Assembly (NCBI GenBank): GCA_964594775.1
Contig: CAZQNO010000021.1
Span: 1-47,594, forward strand
Origin: CAYFVU01 sp964594775
GTDB taxonomy: Bacteria; Spirochaetota; Spirochaetia; DSM-16054; Sediminispirochaetaceae
Length of the DNA stretch: 47,594 nt
Reading direction: 5' to 3'
How positions within the stretch are numbered: position 1 is the stretch's first letter; each line of letters starts with the position of its first letter. Shown one piece after another: positions 8,144-16,094 of this stretch. A program made the position numbers and the translations under genes. The notes under the pieces were generated by a model. The model was not told where the DNA came from. It saw only the letters and a list, made by a program, of their open reading frames with translations, and ran no database searches.

Positions 8144-8750
8144 CCGAATTCTTCGTCCGTTCAAGGACCGTGTGGTCCATCCCCTCGCCCGTCTTTTGGG
8201 AAAACGGCTCTCTCCCAATGCTATTACCCTCATCTCTACGCTCATCGGCCTCGCCGCAGCAGCGGCGGTTGCCTATGGGAGAACAGGACTCGGCCTCCTG
8301 CTGTGGGCCCTCAACCGACTGAGCGACGGTCTCGACGGGGCGGTGGCCCGCGAGACCGACAAAACGAGCGATCTCGGCGGCTATCTCGACATCATGGGCG
8401 ACTTTCTTGTCTACGCAGCCATCCCTATCGCCTTCGCCCTGCAGCACTACGGGGACTCGGTGTTTCCCGAAACGGCCCTCGCCCTGTTCGTTCTCCTCGG
8501 ATCCTTTTACGTCAATGCCGGCTCCTGGATGTACCTCTCCGCAATTTTAGAGAAGCGCGGGGTTTTGGGGGACGGTGAAATTACCTCGGTAACGATGCCC
8601 GAGGGGCTGATCGGAGGGACGGAGACGGTACTCTTCTTCACCCTCTTTTTCCTGCTGCCGAATCAACTCGTTCTGCTGTTTATCAGCATGGGGGTCCTGA
8701 CTCTATTCTCGGCCATTCAGAGGATTTTTTGGGCCCTGCGGAAGCTCTGA
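8136..8750 (+). CDS. CDP-alcohol phosphatidyltransferase family protein (YnjF-like)
   Basis: Inner-membrane enzyme of 204 residues. It contains the full CDP-alcohol phosphotransferase signature DGx2ARx8Gx3Dx3D: DGAVAR at about residue 68, then G, D and D ending in GGYLDIMGD. The four acidic residues bind the metal and the diphosphate of CDP-diacylglycerol or a similar donor. The rest is hydrophobic, with about six membrane segments. E. coli YnjF belongs to the same family and lies in the same gene neighbourhood; neither has a known acceptor alcohol. The ATG is inside the end of the TVP38 gene (8-bp overlap). Confidence 0.88.
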   Translation: MFDRILRPFKDRVVHPLARLLGKRLSPNAITLISTLIGLAAAAAVAYGRTGLGLLLWALNRLSDGLDGAVARETDKTSDLGGYLDIMGDFLVYAAIPIAFALQHYGDSVFPETALALFVLLGSFYVNAGSWMYLSAILEKRGVLGDGEITSVTMPEGLIGGTETVLFFTLFFLLPNQLVLLFISMGVLTLFSAIQRIFWALRKL

Positions 8751-8800
8751 AGAGGATCTGTTTACATAAACGAGATACTCAAAAAAAACTTCGTGTTCCC

Positions 8801-8829
8801 TTGAAATAATACTCAAAATACTCTATTAT
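8801..8829 (+). promoter_or_regulatory. Sigma-70-type promoter for the sensor kinase gene
   Basis: TTGAAA (8801-8806), spacer of exactly 17, TATTAT (8824-8829): five of six matches at each box. The decamer ATACTCAAAA occurs twice nearby (8775-8784 and 8809-8818), the second within the spacer, which could be a regulator site. AAAGGG precedes the ATG at 8849. Confidence 0.6.
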
Positions 8830-8848
8830 TTCCATAAAGGGTGTCAAA

Positions 8849-10615
8849 ATGAAAGAAAAACTGCTGCTCGTTGAAGATGAGTCCGTCTTTGCCGTATCTC
8901 AAGCGCAAAGACTGAAGACCCACGGGTACACGACCCTCATCGTTCACCGGGGCGAAGAGGCCGTCGAGACGGTCAAGAATGATCCGGAGATATCCCTCGT
9001 TCTGATGGATATCGAACTCGGTCCGGGAATGGACGGGGCCGAAACCGCAGCCCGGATTCTCGAACTCAAGGAACTGCCCATCGTCTTCTTCACCGCCTAC
9101 GACGACGAGTCCATGGTAAACAGGGTCAAGGATCTCACCCGGTACGGATACATTCTCAAGAGTTCCGGGACCTTCGTCCTCATCGGTACGATAGAGATGG
9201 CCCTTCGTCTCTTCAACTCTCATATAGAGGTGAAGAAGAGGGAAACTGAACAGAGGGAACTTCTCCAACGGCTCCAGCGCTATGAGAGAATAGTCCACAA
9301 TACCAAGGAGCTCATCTCGGAGACCGACGAAAACAACCGGTTCACCTACATGAATAAACGGCATGAAGAGGTGCTGGGCTACCGCACCGAGGAGCTCCTC
9401 GGCACCAGTCCTGCGGAACTCCTCCATCCCGACGATTTAAAGAGGGCCGTCGAGCGCCACCAAGAAATCCGGGAGGAGACGGGCTCCTCCGTCGACCGGT
9501 GGCGTTTTCGCTGCAAGGACGGCAGCTACCGCTGCTTCGAATGCAGGGGCACGGTGTATCACGACCAAGAGGGGCGAAAGTCGACAATTGTCATTTCCCA
9601 CGACATCACCGAACAGCTCAAAACCCAAGAGGCCCTGGAGGAGAGTGAAGACAGATTCAAATCTTTCATGAACCACCTGCCCGGTGCCGCCTTCATAAAA
9701 AATGACAAAAAAGTGCTCCTCTACTGCAACGAGCTCTACGCCACGATGAGCGGCAACAGACCGGAGGAGTTGATCGGCAGTACCGGCAGGGAAAAACTAC
9801 CGGAGGCGGTGCAGCGGCAGTACGATGAAGAAAACCGGAAGGTTCTGTCGGAAAAGCAGGTAATACTAAGCGAAAGCACCTTCCCCTGCGAAGGCCGCGA
9901 CACCCATTGGCTGACCTATAAATTTCCCCTCGTTTCCAAGGGAGAGACGCTGCTCGGCGCGGTGAGCATCGATATTACCGCCAGAAAAGAGGCGGAAAAT
10001 CAGGCCCATGCCGCGCTGGAAGCAAAGGAACTGCTGATGAAGGAAATGCAGCACCGCGTGAAAAACAATTTTCTCATGGTAGAATCGCTCCTGCGTTTAA
10101 AGGAGTCCTCCGAAAGAAGTGATTTTTCCGAGATTCTCAGACAGATCGAAGCAATCCGTATGGTCCACGAGGACTTGTACCACGTCGAAGACCTCTCCCG
10201 TATAGATTTTGCCGCCTACTGCGGCGATCTTATCTCCAACATCTTCGCCTACTGCCCGTTTCAGCCGGTAACAATTCGCACCCCTGTTGCGCCCATTCAC
10301 CTCACCACGAAGACGGCAATGACCCTGGGCCTCATCATCAACGAAATCGCCACAAACGCGATAAAGCATGGATTTATCGAGGGAGAGGAGGCTTCATTTT
10401 TCATTGCTCTGAAAAAGGGAGAACGGAATAATGACTATACGCTCACCATTTCCAACAGCGGCAGGCCATTCCCCGAGGAAGTATCCATAGAAAAAGCGGA
10501 GTCAACGGGCCTCCAGCTCATCGTAACGCTCGTCGAACAGTTAGGAGGCCGTCTTGACCTTCAACGTTCGCCGACTCCCGTCTTTTCCATAGACTTTTCC
10601 GCCGCAAACTCTTAG
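8849..10615 (+). CDS. Receiver-PAS-PAS sensor histidine kinase (HisKA_2 type)
   Basis: Cytoplasmic two-component protein of 588 residues without membrane segments. The N-terminal receiver (1-120) has phosphoacceptor Asp54 in VLMDIELG, Thr82 and Lys104; the usual KP is KS (ILKSSG). Two PAS domains follow (about 140-260, ending HDITEQ, and 270-390, ending IDITARKEAE). The HisKA_2 helix EMQHRVKNN has the phosphoacceptor His402. The HATPase domain has an N-box NEIATNAIKHGF and a late GLQLI. A receiver in front of the kinase suggests that it is a relay or is itself controlled by another kinase. The output partner is not evident. It is a paralogue of the kinase at 37595. The next gene begins 3 bases after its stop. 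Confidence 0.9.
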   Translation: MKEKLLLVEDESVFAVSQAQRLKTHGYTTLIVHRGEEAVETVKNDPEISLVLMDIELGPGMDGAETAARILELKELPIVFFTAYDDESMVNRVKDLTRYGYILKSSGTFVLIGTIEMALRLFNSHIEVKKRETEQRELLQRLQRYERIVHNTKELISETDENNRFTYMNKRHEEVLGYRTEELLGTSPAELLHPDDLKRAVERHQEIREETGSSVDRWRFRCKDGSYRCFECRGTVYHDQEGRKSTIVISHDITEQLKTQEALEESEDRFKSFMNHLPGAAFIKNDKKVLLYCNELYATMSGNRPEELIGSTGREKLPEAVQRQYDEENRKVLSEKQVILSESTFPCEGRDTHWLTYKFPLVSKGETLLGAVSIDITARKEAENQAHAALEAKELLMKEMQHRVKNNFLMVESLLRLKESSERSDFSEILRQIEAIRMVHEDLYHVEDLSRIDFAAYCGDLISNIFAYCPFQPVTIRTPVAPIHLTTKTAMTLGLIINEIATNAIKHGFIEGEEASFFIALKKGERNNDYTLTISNSGRPFPEEVSIEKAESTGLQLIVTLVEQLGGRLDLQRSPTPVFSIDFSAANS

Positions 10616-10618
10616 GCT

Positions 10619-11968
10619 GTGGCAGTGGAAATGCTCCCGATCCTGCCATGGATCATCCTCGGCCTTCCCGCCTTCGGCATCCTCCCCCGCTTGCTGAAAG
10701 ACAGAGAAAAACGCGCGTTCGTTCGGGCCGCGCTTATTGCCGGTATCGCGGCGGCCGGCGCCTTCGCAGCCCCTGTCACCGGCTCCCCGCTCCTGCTCAT
10801 CTCCTCTGCGATTCTCGGCGGAGTTCTTTTCACCGCAATACTGCTGTTCTTCCTTCCCATTGGGAGAATGCAAGTGGAAAAAGAGACCCCGAACAGGCGG
10901 GTGGATGAACGGGATACCGTTCTGGCGAGGGCGGCCCTGGAACCCGGCAGCCCCCGCTGCAGCGAGTACTACGCCTCCCATCCGGAGTTGGAAAAAATTG
11001 ATGAGCACTGGCGCAGACTCCCCGGCATCTTAGGGGAAAAGTCTCTCGCCGCCGATGCCATCTCCTTTGCCGCCGCAGCGGCGAGCTTCGAGACCATCGG
11101 ATACCTTCGCAGCGGAATATTTACCGCCCCGGTGGAGGCTGTTCAATGGATGAGCAAATCCGCCGACGCACTGGACCCGGCGGAAAGAACACAAAGGCTA
11201 AAGGAGCTCGTCCGCTACTACGGAGCCGCGCATGTGGGCATCACCGAACTGAAGGATTACCATCTCTACTCTCATTCGGGAAGGGGGAGCGATCCCTACG
11301 GAGGCAGGCTGAAAGCCGAACTTCCCCATGCTCTTGTTTTCACCGTGGAGATGGACTACCGGATGGTCCAGAGGGCACCGGCGGCCGAAGAGGTCATGGA
11401 GTCGGCACGTCAATACGCCAGAGCCGCACAAATCGCCGCGCAGACCGCCAACTTCCTCCGCATCCTCGGATACCGGGCGAGGCCCCATATAGACGAGGAC
11501 TATCAGCTCATCTGTCCCCTCATCGCCCGGGACGCGGGACTCGGCGAGATAGGCCGCTTCGGCTACCTCATCACCCCCGAGCTCGGCCCGAGGGTGAGGC
11601 TCGCCGCGCTCACGACCGACGCGCCTCTGGAAAACGACGAGTATAGCCCAGACGCTTCGGTGATCGACTTCTGCAGCTTCTGCGAAAAGTGCGCCGACGC
11701 CTGTCCCGCGCAAGCGGTCCCCCGCGGAGAGCGGCGGGAGCATGACGGCGCTCTGCAGTGGAAGATAGACGCGGCGGCGTGTTTCCGCTACTGGAACGCG
11801 GCGGGAACGGACTGCGGACGATGCATGGCCGTCTGTCCCTATTCCCATCGCTCGATCTACACCGGTCCCCTCGTCCGCGGACTGATTCGCAGATCCGGCT
11901 TCTTCCGGCGCCTCTTTCTCTTTTTAGATGATTTTCTCTACGGAAAAATCCCGCCGCCGGCACAATAG
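10619..11968 (+). CDS. Membrane-anchored reductive-dehalogenase-like double 4Fe-4S protein
   Basis: About 449 residues. The N-terminus carries three hydrophobic segments (MLPILPWIILGLPAFGIL, then ALIAGIAAAGAFAA, then LLLISSAILGGVLFTAILLFFLP), so the protein is anchored in the membrane. The middle (about 110-345) has the corrinoid-binding-type pattern of RdhA and QueG relatives: AAHVGITELKDYHLYSH, CPLIARDAGLGEIGRFGYLITPELGPRVRL. Two ferredoxin motifs follow: CSFCEKCADACP and a longer-spaced set ending CGRCMAVCPYSH. There is no twin-arginine signal. The start is GTG 10619, or ATG 10631. Dehalogenation is not demonstrated; respiratory or repair roles in the same fold are equally possible. It sits directly behind the kinase gene. 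Confidence 0.75.
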   Translation: MAVEMLPILPWIILGLPAFGILPRLLKDREKRAFVRAALIAGIAAAGAFAAPVTGSPLLLISSAILGGVLFTAILLFFLPIGRMQVEKETPNRRVDERDTVLARAALEPGSPRCSEYYASHPELEKIDEHWRRLPGILGEKSLAADAISFAAAAASFETIGYLRSGIFTAPVEAVQWMSKSADALDPAERTQRLKELVRYYGAAHVGITELKDYHLYSHSGRGSDPYGGRLKAELPHALVFTVEMDYRMVQRAPAAEEVMESARQYARAAQIAAQTANFLRILGYRARPHIDEDYQLICPLIARDAGLGEIGRFGYLITPELGPRVRLAALTTDAPLENDEYSPDASVIDFCSFCEKCADACPAQAVPRGERREHDGALQWKIDAAACFRYWNAAGTDCGRCMAVCPYSHRSIYTGPLVRGLIRRSGFFRRLFLFLDDFLYGKIPPPAQ

Positions 11969-11983
11969 CGGCAAGCTGCACTG

Positions 11984-13594
11984 TCACTCGAGAAAAAACT
12001 CTTCGAAGTCGGCATCGAGCTTCCAATACCGCGGCAGATAATACTCGTAATCCTGTTCCGGCAGTCGCGCAAAGGCGAGGGCCGCAGCATCGTACTGGCT
12101 TCGATGCTGCAGGAGAGCGGCCCCCTTCTTCACGGCGAGGGTATCGCCGCCGGCCCCGCCGGCTTCAGGCGCTCCACCGCTCTCTTCACCGTCCCAGAGA
12201 GGCAGACGTTTTTTGCGGTTCTGAGGATAGAATCGGTGCTGCCGGTAATCGATCACCAAGAGGTGTGCGGCGGGCAGCTTCCCCCCCTTCTCCGCTACAA
12301 GCTCCAGAGCCATACGCACCAGTTCTCCCGTTCCTTCATGCTCGAAGTGCTCCTTTGCCTCCGAGGGGCCGTCGGGCGAAACCAAAATTTTCGGGGAGAA
12401 ACCGTGAATGACTCGCGCTAGTTCCGCCGCCGCATGCGCTCTCCCTCCCCATTGACCAAAGAGTTCGTCAATGGCCATCTCATCCAGAATTCCATTGTAG
12501 GGATGGTTGGTGAAACCCAGCCGTATATACGCCTCCACACCGAGGAGGGAAAGGGCGGCTGCCGCCTCCTCTATTCGCACGGCTGCCAGCTCCTCACCCT
12601 CCAAATTACGGTCGTGGTTTCGGTCCAATCCGGCCTCGCCGTCGGTCAGCAGAAGCACAGCGGTAGACAGTCCCAATTCTTCACAGCGCGCGAGGAGGCC
12701 GCCGAAATCGATGCTCTCGTCGTCGGGATGGGCATGGATGAAGAGGACGTCCACTTTCTCATCCGGCAGAGCTTGGCCCGGAGCGATGATCCGCGGCGAG
12801 GGTTCTTCCTCAAGCCGTATTCTAGTCCGGCGGAGTGATGCTTTCCGCTGTGCAATCTTCCTGCGTGCCTGGGCATTTAGGGGCTCTGCCCTTCGCCGGC
12901 CCGAAGCAAGGGATCGGTTGGGAGATTCGGCGGGAGATGCCTGTTCGTGGGGAACTTCCAGCCCCTTGATTGGACTCTCAATCGAGTCGTCGCGTGGTTC
13001 AACAGGTGGTCCGGCGGACGTCTCAAAGGATTGTTCGGAGAGGGTCACCGCTTCCTCAATCTGATCGATCGTACTCATCTTTTGAATCGCTATGGCTGTC
13101 GTTAAGACAAGGAGTAGTATTGCGAAGGCAAGAAACCCGGAGTTAGATATATTGGCTCGAAGAGTAAGAGCTTGTGATTCCTTCCCCCAGGACACCAAGG
13201 TGAGCCGATAGTTCTTTAGAATGAATCTCTCTCCCCCCCTCAAATCGCCGCTCTTTTTCGCGACTCCGTTTACAATAGTCTCTTTTTTACCGCGAAAAGT
13301 TGGCAGCCCCTCATTCCAAGACAGATCGAGGAACATCCCTGGCTGAGAGTTTGAACGAAACACCAGCTCTCCCGACTTGGAAACATCGATACCTATTTTT
13401 TCCCCCGCAATCGTATATTCACGGGTATTCCCCTCTTGATCACTTGTCCGCAGTTTAAGGAGGGGAAGAAGAGACCAGGTTCTCTTAATAGGCTTCCCAA
13501 CGGTACGCCATTGGAGGAAACCTCGGAAGCAGGGCACGCTATTAATCACCCCTATAGTATAACGAAAATGGGCCGGAGTGACGGCTGCTTTCAA
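11984..13594 (-). CDS. PIG-L family deacetylase with FHA-like N-terminal domain and one membrane segment
   Basis: About 536 residues. Residues about 50-140 look like a small beta-sandwich of the FHA type (REYTIAGEKIGID, TIVNGVAKKSGDLRGGERF, KNYRLTLV). A membrane segment (FLAFAILLLVLTTAIAI) lies at about 152-172. A low-complexity linker rich in Arg, Glu and Ser runs to about 270. The PIG-L domain then begins with the zinc-binding HAHPDDE motif (about 283-289) and contains a later VSPDGPSEAKEHFEHEG. PIG-L enzymes remove acetyl groups from N-acetylglucosamine-type substrates. The start is uncertain: 13594 is TTG, and GTG codons at 13549 and 13537 are also possible. It converges with the Fe-S protein gene, only 15 bases apart. 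Confidence 0.75.
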   Translation of the reverse strand: MKAAVTPAHFRYTIGVINSVPCFRGFLQWRTVGKPIKRTWSLLPLLKLRTSDQEGNTREYTIAGEKIGIDVSKSGELVFRSNSQPGMFLDLSWNEGLPTFRGKKETIVNGVAKKSGDLRGGERFILKNYRLTLVSWGKESQALTLRANISNSGFLAFAILLLVLTTAIAIQKMSTIDQIEEAVTLSEQSFETSAGPPVEPRDDSIESPIKGLEVPHEQASPAESPNRSLASGRRRAEPLNAQARRKIAQRKASLRRTRIRLEEEPSPRIIAPGQALPDEKVDVLFIHAHPDDESIDFGGLLARCEELGLSTAVLLLTDGEAGLDRNHDRNLEGEELAAVRIEEAAAALSLLGVEAYIRLGFTNHPYNGILDEMAIDELFGQWGGRAHAAAELARVIHGFSPKILVSPDGPSEAKEHFEHEGTGELVRMALELVAEKGGKLPAAHLLVIDYRQHRFYPQNRKKRLPLWDGEESGGAPEAGGAGGDTLAVKKGAALLQHRSQYDAAALAFARLPEQDYEYYLPRYWKLDADFEEFFLE

Positions 13595-13633
13595 AGAATA
13601 TAGTAAAATTCACAGATTGACTTTCTCTTCCGT

Positions 13634-14079
13634 ATGTATGAGCATTACCTACATACCCATTCTGGAAATCGATGCTCCCTGGGACCGGGACTACAAGGTG
13701 GAGATGAAGAAGCAGTAGCTCTTCGGCGGCCCTGCCCGAAATGCGGTACGGAGGTGAGGGAGTTCTGTCCGGGAGGTGAATCNNNNNNNNNNNNNNNNNN
13801 NNNNNNNNNNNNNNNNNNNNNNNNNNNNNNNNNNNNNNNNNNNNNNNNNNNNNNNNNNNNNNNNNNNNNNNNNNNNNNNNNNGGCCCTGCCCGAAATGCG
13901 GTACGGAGGTGAGGGAGTTCTGTCCGGGAGGTGAATCGGACCTCTGCCGCCGGCCGATGATAAATGAACGGGGCGAGATCTGTACCCATGTACCCCTTTG
14001 GTGGGTCAAATCGGTGGCGCCGGAATTAGCCGCACGTTTGGAATCCCGGCAGCACGGAGGAAAAACAGATGCAGAATGA
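13634..14079 (+). CDS. Candidate small zinc-ribbon protein, interrupted by a pseudo-gap
   Basis: When the 55-bp overlap around the N run is collapsed, one frame stays open from ATG 13634 to a TGA at 14077-14079 and encodes about 96 residues. It contains CPKCG, then Cys at spacings of 7 and 7 (EFCPGG, SDLC) and a fifth Cys in EICTH, which suggests a zinc ribbon. The stop overlaps the trxB start, so the two could be co-transcribed. No Shine-Dalgarno site precedes 13634. A second, shorter frame from ATG 13638 (MSITYIPILEIDAPWDRDY, 26 residues, stop 13716-13718) also looks protein-like, so a frameshift between them is possible. I do not recognise a family. Confidence 0.4.
13728..13937. repeat. 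55-bp exact duplication flanking a 100-N run (assembly pseudo-gap)
   Basis: Bases 13728-13782 and 13883-13937 are identical over exactly 55 bases and abut the N run 13783-13882 on either side. This is the signature of two contigs that share one k-mer (k = 55) but were joined with a placeholder gap. The real sequence probably has one copy and no gap. Confidence 0.85.
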
Positions 14080-14998
14080 AAAGCTGATAATCATCGGTTC
14101 GGGTCCCGCCGGCTACGCCGCGGCCCTCTACGCGGGCCGGGCGGACCTGCAGCCCCTCCTTCTGACGGGGATCGAGATGGGAGGACAGGTCTCTCTCACC
14201 TACGAAGTAGACAACTATCTCGGTTTTCCCGACGGCACCAGCGGCCCCGACCTTATCGAGGCCATGAAGAAGCACGTGGAGAAGTTCGGCGCCCGGCTTC
14301 TGATGGAGGAAGCGACGGAGGTGAGTTTTCCCAAGGGCGGCCCCTTCGAGGTCAAAACCCACAGCGGAGAATACCGGGCCGACGGAGTAATCGTTGCTAC
14401 CGGAGCCTCACCGAAACGCTTGAATGTCCCCGGTGAAAAAGAATTCATCGGCCGGGGGGTTTCCTTCTGCGCCACCTGCGACGGCTTCTTCTTCCGGGAC
14501 AAGGAGGTTCTCGTTGTCGGCGGCGGCGACAGCGCCCTGGAGGAGGCCATTTTTCTCACCCGTTTCGCCAAGCGGGTCCGGGTCGTACACCGACGGGATG
14601 AACTGCGGGCCGGGGAGGCTCTCAAAAAAGCGGCCTTCGCCAATGACAAAATCGAATTCATCTGGAATACAGTGATAGAGGAAATTCACGGGGACATGAA
14701 GCTCAAGAGTGTGTCGGTCAAAAACGTATCCACCGGCGAAAAATCAGAAATAGAAACCGACGGCCTCTTCGTCTTTATCGGCCACTACCCCAACACCTCC
14801 CTTTTCGAGGGAATCCTGGAGATGGACGGGAAGAAGTATCTCAAAACCGACCGCTATATGATGACCAGTGTTCCCGGTGTATTTGCCTGCGGAGAGGTGC
14901 AGGACCCCATCTACCGCCAAATCGCCACCTCGGTAGGCCAGGGCAGCGCCGCCGGGATGATGGCGCTGAAGTGGCTGCGAGAGCCCTGGGGGAAATAG
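14069..14998 (+). CDS. trxB: Thioredoxin reductase
   Basis: Low-molecular-weight thioredoxin reductase of 309 residues, normal for the family. It transfers electrons from NADPH through FAD to thioredoxin. Seen in order: FAD-binding GSGPAGYAAALYAGRA (10-25), GGQ with the NYLGFP segment, the redox disulfide CATCDG (Cys134, Cys137), the NADPH-binding GGGDSALEEA, and the C-terminal FAD motif GVFACGEVQDPIYRQ. A GGAGG ribosome-binding site precedes ATG 14069. The gene overlaps the end of the candidate zinc-ribbon ORF and ends just before a strong terminator. No trxA is adjacent. The nearby MerA-like reductase suggests a locus rich in thiol chemistry, but the two are not co-transcribed. Confidence 0.95.
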   Translation: MQNEKLIIIGSGPAGYAAALYAGRADLQPLLLTGIEMGGQVSLTYEVDNYLGFPDGTSGPDLIEAMKKHVEKFGARLLMEEATEVSFPKGGPFEVKTHSGEYRADGVIVATGASPKRLNVPGEKEFIGRGVSFCATCDGFFFRDKEVLVVGGGDSALEEAIFLTRFAKRVRVVHRRDELRAGEALKKAAFANDKIEFIWNTVIEEIHGDMKLKSVSVKNVSTGEKSEIETDGLFVFIGHYPNTSLFEGILEMDGKKYLKTDRYMMTSVPGVFACGEVQDPIYRQIATSVGQGSAAGMMALKWLREPWGK

Positions 14999-15082
14999 GT
15001 CTGAGTTGAGCCCGGGAAAATTCATGTCCGCCGACCTTTCCTGAGCCAATTAACAACAATTGTGTGAGAAAAGCTACTTGTG

Positions 15083-15118
15083 CCGCCGCGGTTCTTTCAC
15101 GTCCGCGGCGGTTTTTTT
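15083..15118 (+). terminator. Intrinsic terminator of trxB
   Basis: A perfect 9-bp GC stem (CCGCCGCGG at 15083-15091, CCGCGGCGG at 15103-15111) with an 11-base loop is followed by seven T (15112-15118). Confidence 0.92.
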
Positions 15119-15146
15119 ATCTCTCCCTCACGCCCTGTTTCGAACG

Positions 15147-15980
15147 TCACCGTGCCTCGTTGAGGGACCAGTCGTAGCGGTACTCCACCTCACCGGAAAA
15201 TTTCCCCAAATCCTTAGACGTCTCTTCATCGGCGAATTTCTTGAGATGGGCAAAGACCTCTTCCAGGTTTCCTCCGAAATCCCCTTCGAACCAGTCGTAG
15301 ATACTTGAGAGGTAGAGGACTCCTTTGTCGAACTCCACTCCCCGGGGGCTGTTGATGTAGGCCCGGGCGGCTTCGTCGAGCATTTCTTCTGTCCTCTTCG
15401 CGGTGAATGCACGCTTTTTCAATTCCGGACATCCCACACTGGCGCAGTTTACCGCGTAGTGTATCCTCGGGTCCTGCCAAATCGGCCTGAGGATGCGGTG
15501 TTCTACATCATTCAATGAGAGACTCTCCCCCTCGATACGAAAGAGCTCTTCCTTCCAGGGTCCCGCAGTGAATGGGCCGGAGAGTTTGATCTTACGAATA
15601 GAGGCAATGGGATAGTGCTCCAGTACAAGCTGCACCGTCTTCGCGTTGTAGAGGTTTATCCAGAAGGCCTTCTGCTGCGGCCTGTTCAGCTTGGAGACGG
15701 GAACCGCTTCGAGAGAATCGATGTAGGCGTCGAGCCGCTCTCTGCTCCTCCGGTCCACATCGGCATAAGCCACGGTGTTCATCTCCAGCTTTCGATCGTA
15801 GACGACATAATCCCGGAGGAAACCGTCCCAAGGGCCATGGTCGACGACGATCTCGCTGTCCGGTTCGTGGGTCGTCCATCGCTCCCAGAGCTCGGCCTGC
15901 GGTGCGGAAAAGACTGCTGCGGCAGTGAAAAAGAGCAGAACTACTAAAATCAAACCTATAGTTCTTTTGTAGGATATCAT
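15147..15980 (-). CDS. DUF547 family exported protein
   Basis: About 277 residues. The ATG at 15980 is directly followed by a signal peptide (YKRTIGLILVVLLFFTAAAVFSA); an in-frame ATG at 16010 would add ten residues. The mature part shows the DUF547 landmarks KAFWINLYNAKTVQLVL, RPIWQDPRIHYAVNCASVGCPEL and ARAYINSPRGV. The conserved Cys pair in NCASVGC and the buried Trp/Asn suggest a papain-like or thiol-active fold, but the biochemical function of the family is unknown. From memory, DUF547 proteins often neighbour TVP38 proteins and MerA-like flavoproteins, and both families lie within 13 kb here. Confidence 0.88.
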   Translation of the reverse strand: MISYKRTIGLILVVLLFFTAAAVFSAPQAELWERWTTHEPDSEIVVDHGPWDGFLRDYVVYDRKLEMNTVAYADVDRRSRERLDAYIDSLEAVPVSKLNRPQQKAFWINLYNAKTVQLVLEHYPIASIRKIKLSGPFTAGPWKEELFRIEGESLSLNDVEHRILRPIWQDPRIHYAVNCASVGCPELKKRAFTAKRTEEMLDEAARAYINSPRGVEFDKGVLYLSSIYDWFEGDFGGNLEEVFAHLKKFADEETSKDLGKFSGEVEYRYDWSLNEAR

Positions 15981-16094
15981 ACAGTGAATATCACCCTTTA
16001 CGGCGGGCAAGGCAAGAACAAGATGATTATTCCGGCGGCCTCTATGCAGAACTCGATCCTTTCGTTACACTTCTCGCTAGCCTAAGCCGCAGGA

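Noticed and set aside
13728..13937. Possible mobile element or tandem repeat at the first N run
   Set aside because: Both N runs with long flanking repeats show exactly 55 bases of identity, which points to a k-mer overlap of contigs and not biology.
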